A DNA stretch of 64,000 nt. It comes from JAEUOS01 sp031423955 (lineage in GTDB: Bacteria > Pseudomonadota > Gammaproteobacteria > Burkholderiales > JAEUOS01). The stretch spans positions 7,621-71,620 of the forward strand of contig JANPGJ010000129.1 of assembly GCA_031423955.1 (NCBI GenBank). The letters are read 5' to 3'. The notes below the pieces were generated by a model that saw only the letters and a program-made list of their open reading frames with translations, did no database searches and was not told where the DNA came from. This document shows positions 30,620 through 39,549 of this stretch, piece after piece. A program made the translations under genes and the position numbers. Position 1 is the first letter of the stretch. Each line of letters opens with the position of its first letter.

Positions 30620-30807
30620 GGACCAGTATCCTCATCCGGCGCGGTCCGTCGAATCGGCTGTTGTGGAAGTGGCGGTCGCGTGGCGCCGGAGTCGCGATGC
30701 TGCCGGTCGAATGCCGGATCCCCCGGTTTGCCCGGCAGGTAAAGCGGGCCACGATGGCCGCAGGCGCCGAGCAGGCAAAAAACCAGGACAATGCCAATTG
30801 TGCGCAC
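30616..30807 (-). CDS. lptM: Small outer-membrane lipoprotein, LptM (YifL) type
   Basis: This 63-residue lipoprotein lies just upstream of lysA. Read from GTG at 30807, it has a short hydrophobic signal (TIGIVLVFCLLGAC) with lipobox Leu-Gly-Ala-Cys and Cys16 as the acylated residue. CGHRGPLYLPGKPGDP follows, the LptM/YifL hallmark. In E. coli LptM assists maturation of the LPS translocon LptDE. The rest is Pro/Arg-rich and variable. The start codon lacks a clear ribosome-binding site, so the exact start is uncertain. It overlaps lysA by ATGA. Confidence 0.85.
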   Translation of the reverse strand: MRTIGIVLVFCLLGACGHRGPLYLPGKPGDPAFDRQHRDSGATRPPLPQQPIRRTAPDEDTGP

Positions 30808-30841
30808 GTTGCGTGATTGATGAATGAAAGCAGGCAGGATT

Positions 30842-31159
30842 ATGACCGAAACCGAGTTTCTGACACTGAGCGTCGCCCTGATTGACCAAATTGAAGACTC
30901 ATTTGAATCCACCGGGATCGATCTGGATCTGGAGCGCAAGGCCGAAGGGCTGCTGGAGGTGGCGTTCGAAAACCAATCCAGGATCATCATCAACAGCCAG
31001 GCGCCGATGCGCCAGATATGGGTGGCTGCGAAGTCGGGGGGATTTCATTTCGCGCAAAGCGCTGGCGCCTGGCTTGATACCCGAACCGGCGAACCACTGA
31101 TGGCGCTGCTATCAAGGCTGGCCAGCGAGCAAGCCGGCGCTCGCGTGGCACTGGGCTAG
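30842..31159 (+). CDS. cyaY: Frataxin-like iron-sulfur assembly protein CyaY
   Basis: CyaY binds iron and regulates the IscS-based iron-sulfur cluster machinery. The start is ATG 30842 (105 residues, MTETEFLTLSVALIDQIEDS), preferred because homologues begin here; another in-frame ATG lies 18 bases upstream. The acidic first helix and the sheet motif SRIIINSQAPMRQIWVAAKS then GGFHFAQSAGAWLDTRTGE are typical of the family. It is divergent from lptM-lysA and convergent with mrcA, a neighbourhood common in beta- and gammaproteobacteria. Confidence 0.95.
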   Translation: MTETEFLTLSVALIDQIEDSFESTGIDLDLERKAEGLLEVAFENQSRIIINSQAPMRQIWVAAKSGGFHFAQSAGAWLDTRTGEPLMALLSRLASEQAGARVALG

Positions 31160-31207
31160 CACGCCGGGATCGTTCACGGTGCCATGGCGCGTCCGACTCG
31201 CGCAGTT

Positions 31208-33508
31208 TCAGAATAACTGGTTGCGGATTTCTTCAGCTTTCTTCTCGCCTTCCGGTGTGCCGTCCGACAAACCCAATGACTGCACACTCGTCTCGCCCGG
31301 CACAAATTCTCGGAAATACCATTCGCCACCGATATTGACCAGGCCTTCCGGCGGTTGCGGCATCGACTCCGGGATGCCTTTGAGCGCGCGCTGCATATAT
31401 GAAATCCAGATCGGAAGGGCGGCCACCCCGCCAGTTTCCTGGCCACCCAGCTTTTTGGGTTGATCAAAACCGATCCAGGCGATGCCGACGAGGTTGGCCT
31501 GATAGCCGGCAAACCACGCGTCCACATGGTCATTGGTAGTGCCGGTCTTGCCGGCAAGATCGCTGCGTTTGAGAAGCGCGCCGGCTCGCGCGGCGGTGCC
31601 GAAGCGGGTGACATCGTTCATCATGCTATTCATGATGAACGCATTGCGTGCATCAATCACCCGGATGGCCTCATTGCCGGCACGCACAGGCTTGGCTTCC
31701 GCCAGCACGCGCCCTGAATCGTCGGTAATACGGCGGATGACATAGGGGTTGACACGGTATCCACCGTTGGAAAAGACAGCATAGGCTCCGACCATCTGCC
31801 AGGGGGTGACTGACCCTGCGCCGAGCGCCATGGTCAGATATGGTGGATGCTTTTCCGCGTCAAATCCGAATCGGGAGATGTAATCCTGGGCATACTTCGG
31901 AGTGATTTGCTGGAGAATCCTGATTGATACAAGGTTCTTGGATTTGGTCAAGGCAGCGCGCATTCGCATCGGGCCATCGTACTTGCCGTCGTAGTTCTTT
32001 GGCTCCCAAAGTTGACCGCCGGTCAAGGCCGGATCGATGTAGATGGGGGCATCGTTGATGACAGTTGACGGAGTGAGTCCGCGCTCGAGCGAGGCTGAGT
32101 AGATGAAGGGTTTGAAACTTGAACCGGGCTGACGCCAGGCCTGGGTGACATGGTTGAACTTGTTCACATTGAAATCGAATCCGCCCACCAGAGCCTTGAC
32201 CGCACCATCGGTCGGGCCGGCCGAGACGAACGCAGCTTCCACTTCAGGAAGCTGCAGGATCTGCCAGGCGCCTTTGTCGTCGCGACTGACGCGAACGATC
32301 GCGCCACGCCGGATCCGGCGATTAAGCTGCGGTTTGTCAGTCAGCGCGGCCGCTGCAAACTTTAGGCCGTCGCCCGATATTTGTGCCGTCTCGCCGCTAC
32401 GCAAATACGCGCGCACCCCCTTGGGAGAGGCATCCAGGACCACTGCGGCCAACAGATCTTCGCTGTCGGCCAAATCCTGCAGTGCATCTTCCAGTTCATC
32501 GTCATTGCCGGTCTTGAGCTCCACAAACGCTTCCGGGCCGCGATATCCGTGGCGCCGCTCATAGTCCATGACGGCCCGTCTGAGCGCCGCGTGTGCTGCC
32601 TCCTGATCGGCCTTGAGAATGGTTGTATGGACGCGAAGGCCTCGTGTGTAAGTGTCGTCCCCAAATCGCTCCAGGGCCAGTTGACGCGCCATTTCAGCCA
32701 CAAATTCGGCTTTCAACGGAAAATCATTGACGTCTCGCTTGACGTTGAGGGTCTCCTTTGCGGCGCCGGCATGTTGCTCGGTAGTCAAATAACCTAACGA
32801 TTTCATGCGATCGAGAATGTACAACTGGCGGGTTCTGGCGCGTTTCGGATTGACCACCGGGTTGAATGCAGAAGGGGCCTTCGGCAAACCCGCCAGCATG
32901 GCGGCTTCGGCTGGACTGATCTGCTTCAACTGCTTGCCGAAGTAAATCTGGGCTGCCGATGCGAAGCCGTAGGCGCGCTGCCCCAGAAAAATCTGGTTAA
33001 TGTAAATCTCGAAGATTTTGTCCTTGCTCAGGGAAGCTTCGATCTTGAATGCAAGCAGCGCTTCGTAGAACTTTCGCGTATAGGTCTTTTCGCTGGAAAT
33101 GAAGAAATTTCTTGCCACCTGCATGGTGATCGTCGACGCGCCCTGTTGCTTACCCGGACTCGTTACGTTGGACATGACGGCGCGCAGCACGCCAATGGTA
33201 TCTACACCGCCGTGCTGGTAGAAACGGTCGTCTTCTGCCGCCAGGATCGCCTGTTTCATCAGCACCGGCACGTCTTCGAAACGCACTACGTTCCGGCGCT
33301 CTTCGCCAAATTCACCGATCAGCAGACCGTCGGCGCTAAATACTCGCAACGGGATCTTCGGTTGATAGTCCGTCAATGCATCAATCGAAGGCAGGCCGGG
33401 ATAGGCCCACCCAACCGCAAACGCAAGGATCAGCACGCCGACTGCGACGGGGGCCAAAATTATGGCAAAAACCCCTGCAATCCATCGTGCTGATCTGGTT
33501 AGGGCCAT
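31208..33508 (-). CDS. mrcA: Penicillin-binding protein 1A (bifunctional transglycosylase/transpeptidase)
   Basis: PBP1A polymerises and cross-links peptidoglycan at the outer face of the inner membrane. The 766 residues begin with one membrane anchor (~10-35). The GT51 domain has AILAAEDDRFYQHGGVD with the catalytic Glu, and GQRAYGFASAAQIYFGKQL. The transpeptidase has the active-site Ser in GSSFKPF, then TKSKNLVS and KTGTTND. An OB-like insert lies between the two domains. It is transcribed away from pilM across 385 bases; TATAAT on the minus strand at 33574-33569 is a possible -10. Confidence 0.97.
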   Translation of the reverse strand: MALTRSARWIAGVFAIILAPVAVGVLILAFAVGWAYPGLPSIDALTDYQPKIPLRVFSADGLLIGEFGEERRNVVRFEDVPVLMKQAILAAEDDRFYQHGGVDTIGVLRAVMSNVTSPGKQQGASTITMQVARNFFISSEKTYTRKFYEALLAFKIEASLSKDKIFEIYINQIFLGQRAYGFASAAQIYFGKQLKQISPAEAAMLAGLPKAPSAFNPVVNPKRARTRQLYILDRMKSLGYLTTEQHAGAAKETLNVKRDVNDFPLKAEFVAEMARQLALERFGDDTYTRGLRVHTTILKADQEAAHAALRRAVMDYERRHGYRGPEAFVELKTGNDDELEDALQDLADSEDLLAAVVLDASPKGVRAYLRSGETAQISGDGLKFAAAALTDKPQLNRRIRRGAIVRVSRDDKGAWQILQLPEVEAAFVSAGPTDGAVKALVGGFDFNVNKFNHVTQAWRQPGSSFKPFIYSASLERGLTPSTVINDAPIYIDPALTGGQLWEPKNYDGKYDGPMRMRAALTKSKNLVSIRILQQITPKYAQDYISRFGFDAEKHPPYLTMALGAGSVTPWQMVGAYAVFSNGGYRVNPYVIRRITDDSGRVLAEAKPVRAGNEAIRVIDARNAFIMNSMMNDVTRFGTAARAGALLKRSDLAGKTGTTNDHVDAWFAGYQANLVGIAWIGFDQPKKLGGQETGGVAALPIWISYMQRALKGIPESMPQPPEGLVNIGGEWYFREFVPGETSVQSLGLSDGTPEGEKKAEEIRNQLF

Positions 33509-33893
33509 GATTTAATTGAAAAAGTGGGAAGCGACCAATGTGATTGACCGCAATTAAAGCCTGCTTCGATTATAACTGCGCGCTATGTAGGACCGCTGAT
33601 CGATGATGGCGAAGTACTGACTTCGTGTGTGGTAAATCTGCCACAACAGCCAAACACCCAAAAGGTGTTTGCTTGCTTTGCAGTTGCTGATAGGATTTAA
33701 TGTAATTTGTGAGCATTGTCGCTAATCGCTTGTCCCGAAAGGACAAAGGCGGCATTGTCCGGAGTCTTTCGGGATTCAAACGCAATGCGTGATCCGATCG
33801 CAATTGACTCGGACTGTTTTCTTATCCAGGCGCAAGTCGGCTGTTGTCGGAGATGGGTCCGCGTCGGCATTTTCTTTTTTGGGGGACGACACT
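33509..33893 (+). promoter_or_regulatory. Divergent mrcA/pilM control region with nested hairpins
   Basis: This 385-base region has no gene. For pilM, TTGCAG (33678-33683), 17 bases and TGTAAT (33701-33706) form a plausible promoter with a ~180-base leader. Stem-loops are CGAAGT/ACTTCG (33610-33625), CAAACACC/GGTGTTTG (33651-33671) and, in the leader, a long-range pair TCCCGAAAG/CTTTCGGGA (about 33732-33775) enclosing a smaller TTGTCC/GGACAA hairpin. It does not match the c-di-GMP-I riboswitch core that I know. On the minus strand TATAAT (33574-33569) may serve mrcA. Confidence 0.45.
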
Positions 33894-34967
33894 TTGGCGT
33901 TCGACATATTTAACCCGAAGGCGCAGCCACTGATCGGACTGGACATCAGCTCCTCGTCGGTCAAGATGGTCGAAGTTGCGGACGCAGGCAAGCAGGCGTA
34001 TCGCATTGAGCGCTACGCGATCGAGCCGTTGCCCAAAGATGCAGTGCTGGACGGCAACATCACCAATCTTGAAGCGGTCGCCGAGGCGGTAAAACGCGCG
34101 TGGAAAAAAATGGCGACCCGCACGAAGAATGTCGCGATGGCCTTGCCAGCGGCGGCCGTAATCACCAAGAAGATCGTCGTGCCCGCCGGCCTGCGCGAGG
34201 AGGAACTGGAGATACAGGTCGAAACCGAGGCCAATCAATATATTCCGTTCGCGCTTGATGAAGTCAATCTCGACTTCCAGGTGGTTGGCCCGTCGCCGAC
34301 CAGCAGCGAGGAGGTTGAGGTGATCATTGCAGCTTCGCGCAAGGAGAAAGTCGAGGACCGCGTTGCGGTGGCCGAGTCCGCCGGTTTGAAAGCCATGGTC
34401 ATGGACGTCGAGTCGTATTCGATGCAGACGGCCTTCGAAATGATCGAAAAACAGTTGCCGGGCGGTGGTGTCGACCAGTCAATCGCGTTGATCGACGTCG
34501 GCGCCAACATGATGAACGTCACCGTGCTGCGCAACAATCAGGCGATTTACAACCGCGAGCAGGCGTTCGGCGGCAATAATTTGACGCAGGATATACAGCG
34601 CGCTTTTGGCATGACGCCCGAAGAGGCCGAAAGTGGCAAGAAATCCGGCGGACTGCCGGACAACTATGATGGTGACGTGTTGCGGCCGTTCATGGAAAAC
34701 CTGGCGCAGGAAGTCACCCGGGCGATGCAGTTTTTCTTTACTTCCACTTCCTTCAATCAGATCGACCATATCGTGCTGGCGGGCGGTTGTGCCGTCATTC
34801 CTGGTCTCGACGAAGTGGTGGCCACCCGAACTCAGGTCAACACGATTGTCGCCAACCCGTTCGCCAACATGGCGCCGTCAACCCGAGTCAAGGCTAAGCA
34901 GCTAGCGACCGAGGCCCCGGCGCTGATGGTTGCCTGCGGCCTGGCGATGAGGAGGTTCGACGAATGA
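33894..34967 (+). CDS. pilM: Type IV pilus assembly protein PilM
   Basis: PilM is the cytoplasmic actin-like ATPase of the type IV pilus alignment complex and recruits PilN. I choose the TTG at 33894 (357 residues) because GGGGGA lies eight bases upstream and the product begins at the family start (AFDIFNPKAQPLIGLDISSS). Frames open further upstream add 35 unrelated residues. Nucleotide-binding motifs are IGLDISSSSVKMVEV and ALIDVGANMMNVTVLRNN. The stop overlaps pilN by ATGA, so the pilMNOPQ genes are coupled. Confidence 0.95.
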   Translation: MAFDIFNPKAQPLIGLDISSSSVKMVEVADAGKQAYRIERYAIEPLPKDAVLDGNITNLEAVAEAVKRAWKKMATRTKNVAMALPAAAVITKKIVVPAGLREEELEIQVETEANQYIPFALDEVNLDFQVVGPSPTSSEEVEVIIAASRKEKVEDRVAVAESAGLKAMVMDVESYSMQTAFEMIEKQLPGGGVDQSIALIDVGANMMNVTVLRNNQAIYNREQAFGGNNLTQDIQRAFGMTPEEAESGKKSGGLPDNYDGDVLRPFMENLAQEVTRAMQFFFTSTSFNQIDHIVLAGGCAVIPGLDEVVATRTQVNTIVANPFANMAPSTRVKAKQLATEAPALMVACGLAMRRFDE

Positions 34968-35590
34968 TCAGAATCAACCTCCTCCCTCACCGGGAAATCA
35001 AGCGCCAGGCGCGGCGGCGCCAGTTCTATATCCTGTGCGGCGCTATTGCCGCGGTCGGTGCAGCCATCGTAGGGATGGTCGGTGTAGTCATCAGCCAGCA
35101 GATCTCTTCGCAGAACGCCACCAACGAGTACATCGAGAAGGCGAACAAGAAACTTGATGACGACATCAAGGAAATCGCCAAGCTGGAAGATGAAATTCGA
35201 GGCCTTGAGGCGCGCAAGAAAGCGGTTGAGGACTTGCAGGGCGATCGAAACCTGCCGGTGCACCTGCTCGACGAACTGGTAAAAGTGACGCCTGATGGCA
35301 TTTATCTGCGCTCGCTCAGGCAGACAGGCACGCGGGTGACGATTAATGGATTGGCCGCGAACAATGCGAAAGTGGCGGACTACGTCCGAAATCTGGCCCG
35401 CAATTCGTGGCTCGCAGCGCCGGAGTTGGTCGAGATCAAGGCAGTCATGGTGGCCGGCAGCGGCCCGGCCAAACGCCTCAACGAGTTCACCATGGTCGTA
35501 TCGATAGTGCGGCCGAAGGATCCGGCGCCGCCAGCGACACCGGTGGCGCCTGGCGCCGCGCCGGCCACGCCTGTGGCCGGCAAGGTCTGA
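34964..35590 (+). CDS. pilN: Type IV pilus assembly protein PilN
   Basis: PilN is an inner-membrane protein of the pilus alignment complex. Its cytoplasmic N-terminus MIRINLLPHREIKRQ carries the INLLP motif that binds PilM. One membrane helix spans ~24-46 (LCGAIAAVGAAIVGMVGVVI). A coiled coil (~50-90) and a ferredoxin-like periplasmic domain follow. The last ~25 residues are Pro/Ala-rich. The length of 208 is usual. Confidence 0.95.
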   Translation: MIRINLLPHREIKRQARRRQFYILCGAIAAVGAAIVGMVGVVISQQISSQNATNEYIEKANKKLDDDIKEIAKLEDEIRGLEARKKAVEDLQGDRNLPVHLLDELVKVTPDGIYLRSLRQTGTRVTINGLAANNAKVADYVRNLARNSWLAAPELVEIKAVMVAGSGPAKRLNEFTMVVSIVRPKDPAPPATPVAPGAAPATPVAGKV

Positions 35591-35613
35591 CCGGATATCG
35601 AGGGAGATCGGAA

Positions 35614-36249
35614 ATGAGCATCGCGGATCAGTTCAAGAACGTCAACTGGAAGGATATCGGCAACGCTGCGCCGGGCCCAAAGATTGTGGCGCTTGCAATA
35701 TTGCTCGCCATTGTTGTCGCGGCTGGCTGGTACTTCTATTGGGATGGCCTGAACGACGAACTGGCGGCGGCCAAGGTCAAGGAAGGCAAGCTCAAGGAGG
35801 ACTTCAAGGCCAAAAAGCAAAAGGCAGTCAATCTTCCCGAATTGAAGAAACAGCTCATTCAGGTTGGCCAGTACGTCGCAACGCTGGAAAAACAATTGCC
35901 GAGCAAGGCCGAGATGGATGCCTTGCTCACCGATATAAACCAGGCAGGACTCGGCCGTGGTCTGCAGTTCGATTTGTTCCGGCCGGCGGCAGTCAACGTC
36001 AAGGACTATTACGCGGAGCAACCAATCTCCGTTCGAGTGACCGGCAGCTACCACGATCTGGGTGCCTTCGCCAGCGATATCGCGAACCTCAGCAGGATTG
36101 TCACTCTCAATGACATTGCAATTTCGATTCCCGCCAACAGCACAGTGCTCGCCTTGGAGACAACGGCCAAGACCTTTCGCTACCTCGATCCCGATGAGGT
36201 TGCCGCGCAGCGCAAAGCCAAGGCGCCGGCTGGAGGTGCGAAGAAATGA
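35614..36249 (+). CDS. pilO: Type IV pilus assembly protein PilO
   Basis: PilO pairs with PilN in the inner membrane and links to PilP. The start is ATG 35614 (211 residues) behind GAGGGAGATCGG; open frame upstream overlaps pilN and is unrelated. One membrane helix lies at ~23-43 (IVALAILLAIVVAAGWYFYW), then a coiled coil (NDELAAAKVKEGKLKEDFKA) and the periplasmic domain with LPSKAEMDALLTDINQAGLG and SVRVTGSYHDLGAFASDIAN. It ends in ATGA overlapping pilP. Confidence 0.95.
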   Translation: MSIADQFKNVNWKDIGNAAPGPKIVALAILLAIVVAAGWYFYWDGLNDELAAAKVKEGKLKEDFKAKKQKAVNLPELKKQLIQVGQYVATLEKQLPSKAEMDALLTDINQAGLGRGLQFDLFRPAAVNVKDYYAEQPISVRVTGSYHDLGAFASDIANLSRIVTLNDIAISIPANSTVLALETTAKTFRYLDPDEVAAQRKAKAPAGGAKK

Positions 36250-36776
36250 TCAAGCGAGCATTGTTGCTTGCGCCTGTTCTGTTCGCCGGTTGTGGCGATG
36301 GAGAGAATGCGGACATCCGCAAGTGGATGGACGACACCTCCAAGGACATGCGCGGCATCGTCAGGAAAATCGACGAACCGAAGAAATTCGAGCCGTTCAA
36401 GTACGAGTCGGACAAGCTGGTCGACCCCTTCAACAACGCCAAGGTGGCGGCTCTTACCGATGAGTCGAAAAAGGCGCCGCGAACAAGCGCCGGACCGCGG
36501 CCCGACTTGAGCAGGCGCAAGGAAGTACTCGAATCCTATCCGCTCGAAAGCCTGAAAATGGTCGGGGCGATGCAACAGAAGGGCGCCTTCTACGCCATCA
36601 TCAAGGCCGACGCCAATCTTCATCGAGTCAAACTGGGCAACTACATGGGCCAGAGTTACGGCAAGATCGTCGGCATCACTGAAACCGAAGTGTTGCTGCA
36701 GGAAATGATTGAAGACGGCAGCGGTGAATATATCTACCGCGACAGTACCTTGGTACTTCAGGAGGAAAAGAAATGA
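36246..36776 (+). CDS. pilP: Type IV pilus lipoprotein PilP
   Basis: PilP is an inner-membrane lipoprotein that connects PilNO with the secretin PilQ. The lipobox is visible as LLLAPVLFAGC (acylated Cys16), and the C-terminal domain carries LESLKMVGAMQQKGAFYAII and HRVKLGNYMGQSYGKIVGIT. The 176-residue length is standard. It overlaps both pilO and pilQ by ATGA, indicating translational coupling. Confidence 0.95.
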   Translation: MIKRALLLAPVLFAGCGDGENADIRKWMDDTSKDMRGIVRKIDEPKKFEPFKYESDKLVDPFNNAKVAALTDESKKAPRTSAGPRPDLSRRKEVLESYPLESLKMVGAMQQKGAFYAIIKADANLHRVKLGNYMGQSYGKIVGITETEVLLQEMIEDGSGEYIYRDSTLVLQEEKK

Positions 36777-38908
36777 TTCACGGACGTCTGCAGAACAGCT
36801 TGCGCATGCTGGCCATGTTCGGTTTGGCCTTTGCGGTTGGAATCGCGCAAGCCCAGAATGCGATCGAATCGCTCAATGTGTCGCAACAGGGCGCAACGGT
36901 TATCCTGAAGATCAATCTCAAGAATGAACCCGGGAATCCGCCGGCCGGTTTTCTGGTGGCCAATCCGCCGCGCGTCGCGCTGGACTTTCCAAATACCGTC
37001 AATGCCTTGGGGCGCAACAGCCAGGAGGTAGGTCAGGGCGAGTTGCGCAGCCTGAGCGTGGTACAGGTCGGCGACCGCTCGCGCATCGTCCTGAACCTGA
37101 AAAGCGCGGTGACCTATGACACCAAGGTTGATGGCAAATCGATCCTGGTGACGCTCAATGGAGCGACCACTGCGGGTGGCCCACCGGCGGTCGCGGCGGG
37201 CAGCTTTGCTGAAGCCAAGCCGTCCGACGGTCGCTCTGCCTTGCGTGACATCGATTTCCGTCGCGCCGCCGACGGCTCAGGCCGCGTGGTCGTCGAATTG
37301 GCCAACCGCAATACCGGGGTCGACATCAGGCAGCAAGGTCAGACGCTGGTGGTCGATTTCCAGAAGAGTCAGTTGCCGGATAACCTGCGTCGTCGTCTGG
37401 ATGTCGGCGATTTCGCGACGCCGGTGCAAACCATCAATACCTTCGTCCAGGGCGACAACGTGCGCATGGTCATCGAGCCGAAGGGATTGTGGGAACACAA
37501 TGCCTACCAGTCCGATACCCAGTTCGTGATTGAAGTCAAGCCGATCAAGGAAGACCCCAACAAACTTGTCCAGGGAACGCGCGGCGGTTACAACGGCGAG
37601 AAGCTGTCGCTCAACTTCCAGAACATTGAGGTGCGAGCGGTGCTCCAGGTGATCGCCGACTTCACAAACCTTAACATCATCACCAGTGACACCGTCGGCG
37701 GCAATCTGACCCTGCGTCTCAAGGACGTGCCTTGGGACCAGGCACTTGACATCATTCTTCAGACGCGCGGTCTGGATATGCGCAAAAACGGCAATGTGAT
37801 CTGGATCGCACCTCGCGATGAGTTGGCGACCAAGGAAAAACTCGATCTCGAGCAACGGGTGCAGATTTCCGATCTTGAGCCGACGCGCACGGAGAGCTTC
37901 CAGCTCAATTACCAGAGCGCGGCGAACGTACGCACGCTGCTGGCCGATCCGACGCAGAAGATCCTATCCAAGCGTGGCAGCGCGGTGGTTGATGCACGGA
38001 CCAACCAGCTCTTTGTGCAAGACACGCCGACCCGCCTTGAAGAAGTGCGCAAGCTGATTGGCAAGATCGACATTCCGGTGCGTCAGGTACTGATCGAGGC
38101 CAGGATCGTTGAAGCGACGGACACTTTCAGCAAGAACCTCGGTGCCAAGCTCGGGACCGGTGATTTTGCGGCAATCCAGGGCAGGGCGTTTCCGGGCAAT
38201 GGCTTGGGTGGAAATACGGGCCTGCGATATGGAATTACCGGCAATTACCTCGGTGTTGGCGAGCAAAGCCAGCAAGCGGCAGCAACCGGCACAAGTTATA
38301 TTCCGAATACACAAAACGTGAGCATGCCGGCTCAAGGCATCAACGGCATCAACGCCGGCAGTCTCGCCGTTTCGCTGTTCACCAACAGTTTCAGCCGATT
38401 CATCAACCTGGAAATCTCCGCGCTTGAGGCTGAAGGCAAGGGGAAAATCATTTCCGCGCCGCGCGTCCTGACGGCCGACCAGATCGAGGCCACGATCGAG
38501 CAGGGCACGGAGTTGCCCTATCAGCAGGCAACCAGCAGCGGCGCCACCTCGGTGACATTCCGCAAGGCCAACCTGAGCCTCAAGGTCAAGCCGCAAATCA
38601 CGCCTGAAGGCAACATCATCATGGACGTGCAGGTGAATAAGGACTCGGTCGGCCAGGTCACCACCGCCGGCTTTGCAATTGACACCAAGGCGGTGAAGAC
38701 GCAGGTCCTGGTTGACAACGGCGGCACAGTGGTCATCGGTGGCATCTACACGCAGAACGAACGCGATTCGCTGACCAAGGTGCCGTTCTTCGGTGACCTG
38801 CCGGTGTTTGGCAACCTGTTCCGCAACACGCAGCGCAGCAATGACAAAACCGAACTGCTCGTGTTCATCTCGCCGCGCGTCGTGAGCGAGCGTTTGAACC
38901 TGCGTTGA
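36773..38908 (+). CDS. pilQ: Type IV pilus secretin PilQ
   Basis: PilQ is the outer-membrane ring through which the pilus passes. A signal peptide (~1-28, ending GIAQAQNA) is followed by two AMIN domains (~30-250) that bind peptidoglycan. Then come the STN-type domain (LNFQNIEVRAVLQVIADFTN), the N1 domain and the secretin domain with VRQVLIEARIVEATDTFSKN, VTFRKANLSLKVKPQITPEG and VIGGIYTQNERDSLTKVPFF. The C-terminus is TELLVFISPRVVSERLNLR. The length of 711 is normal. An intrinsic terminator follows 17 bases after the stop. Confidence 0.97.
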   Translation: MIHGRLQNSLRMLAMFGLAFAVGIAQAQNAIESLNVSQQGATVILKINLKNEPGNPPAGFLVANPPRVALDFPNTVNALGRNSQEVGQGELRSLSVVQVGDRSRIVLNLKSAVTYDTKVDGKSILVTLNGATTAGGPPAVAAGSFAEAKPSDGRSALRDIDFRRAADGSGRVVVELANRNTGVDIRQQGQTLVVDFQKSQLPDNLRRRLDVGDFATPVQTINTFVQGDNVRMVIEPKGLWEHNAYQSDTQFVIEVKPIKEDPNKLVQGTRGGYNGEKLSLNFQNIEVRAVLQVIADFTNLNIITSDTVGGNLTLRLKDVPWDQALDIILQTRGLDMRKNGNVIWIAPRDELATKEKLDLEQRVQISDLEPTRTESFQLNYQSAANVRTLLADPTQKILSKRGSAVVDARTNQLFVQDTPTRLEEVRKLIGKIDIPVRQVLIEARIVEATDTFSKNLGAKLGTGDFAAIQGRAFPGNGLGGNTGLRYGITGNYLGVGEQSQQAAATGTSYIPNTQNVSMPAQGINGINAGSLAVSLFTNSFSRFINLEISALEAEGKGKIISAPRVLTADQIEATIEQGTELPYQQATSSGATSVTFRKANLSLKVKPQITPEGNIIMDVQVNKDSVGQVTTAGFAIDTKAVKTQVLVDNGGTVVIGGIYTQNERDSLTKVPFFGDLPVFGNLFRNTQRSNDKTELLVFISPRVVSERLNLR

Positions 38909-38925
38909 TCCCTGTTTCATCAGTC

Positions 38926-38952
38926 AAAGCCGGGCCCAGCCCGGCTTTTTTT
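38926..38952 (+). terminator. Intrinsic terminator after pilQ
   Basis: AAAGCCGGG (38926-38934) pairs perfectly with CCCGGCTTT (38940-38948) around a five-base loop, and the T-run continues to 38952. It separates the pilus operon from aroK, so aroK probably has its own promoter. Confidence 0.9.
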
Positions 38953-38970
38953 CGCCGCGATCTGGTGAAG

Positions 38971-39549
38971 ATGCGCATCGAAGTGCGGCTGCTACAATTT
39001 CCAACTGTGGAACCTCAGGATCCAAACATCTATCTGGTCGGTTTGATGGGCGCTGGCAAGACGACTATCGGCCGTTTGCTCGCGCGGCATTTCGGTCGCA
39101 CATTTTTCGACTCGGACCATGAGATCGAAGCACGCACCGGCGTCAAGGTCCCGGTGATTTTCGAGATCGAAGGCGAGGCCGGTTTCCGGCAGCGTGAATC
39201 CCAGGTGATTGCCGAAATCACGAGGCGCGCGGGAATCGTGCTTGCCACCGGCGGCGGGGCAATACTCGACCCGGCCAATCGCGAGGCGCTCAAGACTACG
39301 GGTTTCGTGGTGTATCTTCACGCCCAGGCGCCGGATCTTTGGCAGCGCACCCAGCAGGACCGCAATCGCCCATTGTTGCGAACCGCGGATCCCGAGGCCC
39401 GCCTGCGCCAACTGTACGTTGACCGCGACCCGCTGTACCGGGAAGCGGCGCACATGATCATGGATACCGGTCGCCAGAGCCCGCACCAACTGGCGGGCAA
39501 ACTCGAACAGCAGATTAGAAATACATGGATGAACTACGCGTCGACCTAG
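38971..39549 (+). CDS. aroK: Shikimate kinase
   Basis: AroK phosphorylates shikimate to shikimate 3-phosphate in aromatic amino acid synthesis. The P-loop is LVGLMGAGKTTIGR; the substrate motifs FFDSDHEIEARTG (Walker B-like Asp) and GFRQRESQVI, the GGG motif LATGGGAILD and the lid Arg RNRPLLRT are present. The start is uncertain. ATG 38971 (192 residues) is listed, but a -10-like TACAAT lies at 38993-38998 and a GTG at 39007 gives 180 residues, closer to the family length. The 3' end overlaps aroB by 25 bases. Confidence 0.93.
   Translation: MRIEVRLLQFPTVEPQDPNIYLVGLMGAGKTTIGRLLARHFGRTFFDSDHEIEARTGVKVPVIFEIEGEAGFRQRESQVIAEITRRAGIVLATGGGAILDPANREALKTTGFVVYLHAQAPDLWQRTQQDRNRPLLRTADPEARLRQLYVDRDPLYREAAHMIMDTGRQSPHQLAGKLEQQIRNTWMNYAST

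Noticed and set aside
33509..33893. Possible cyclic-di-GMP riboswitch before pilM
   Set aside because: The conserved core and tetraloop receptor elements of the c-di-GMP-I class are not present; only generic hairpins are seen.
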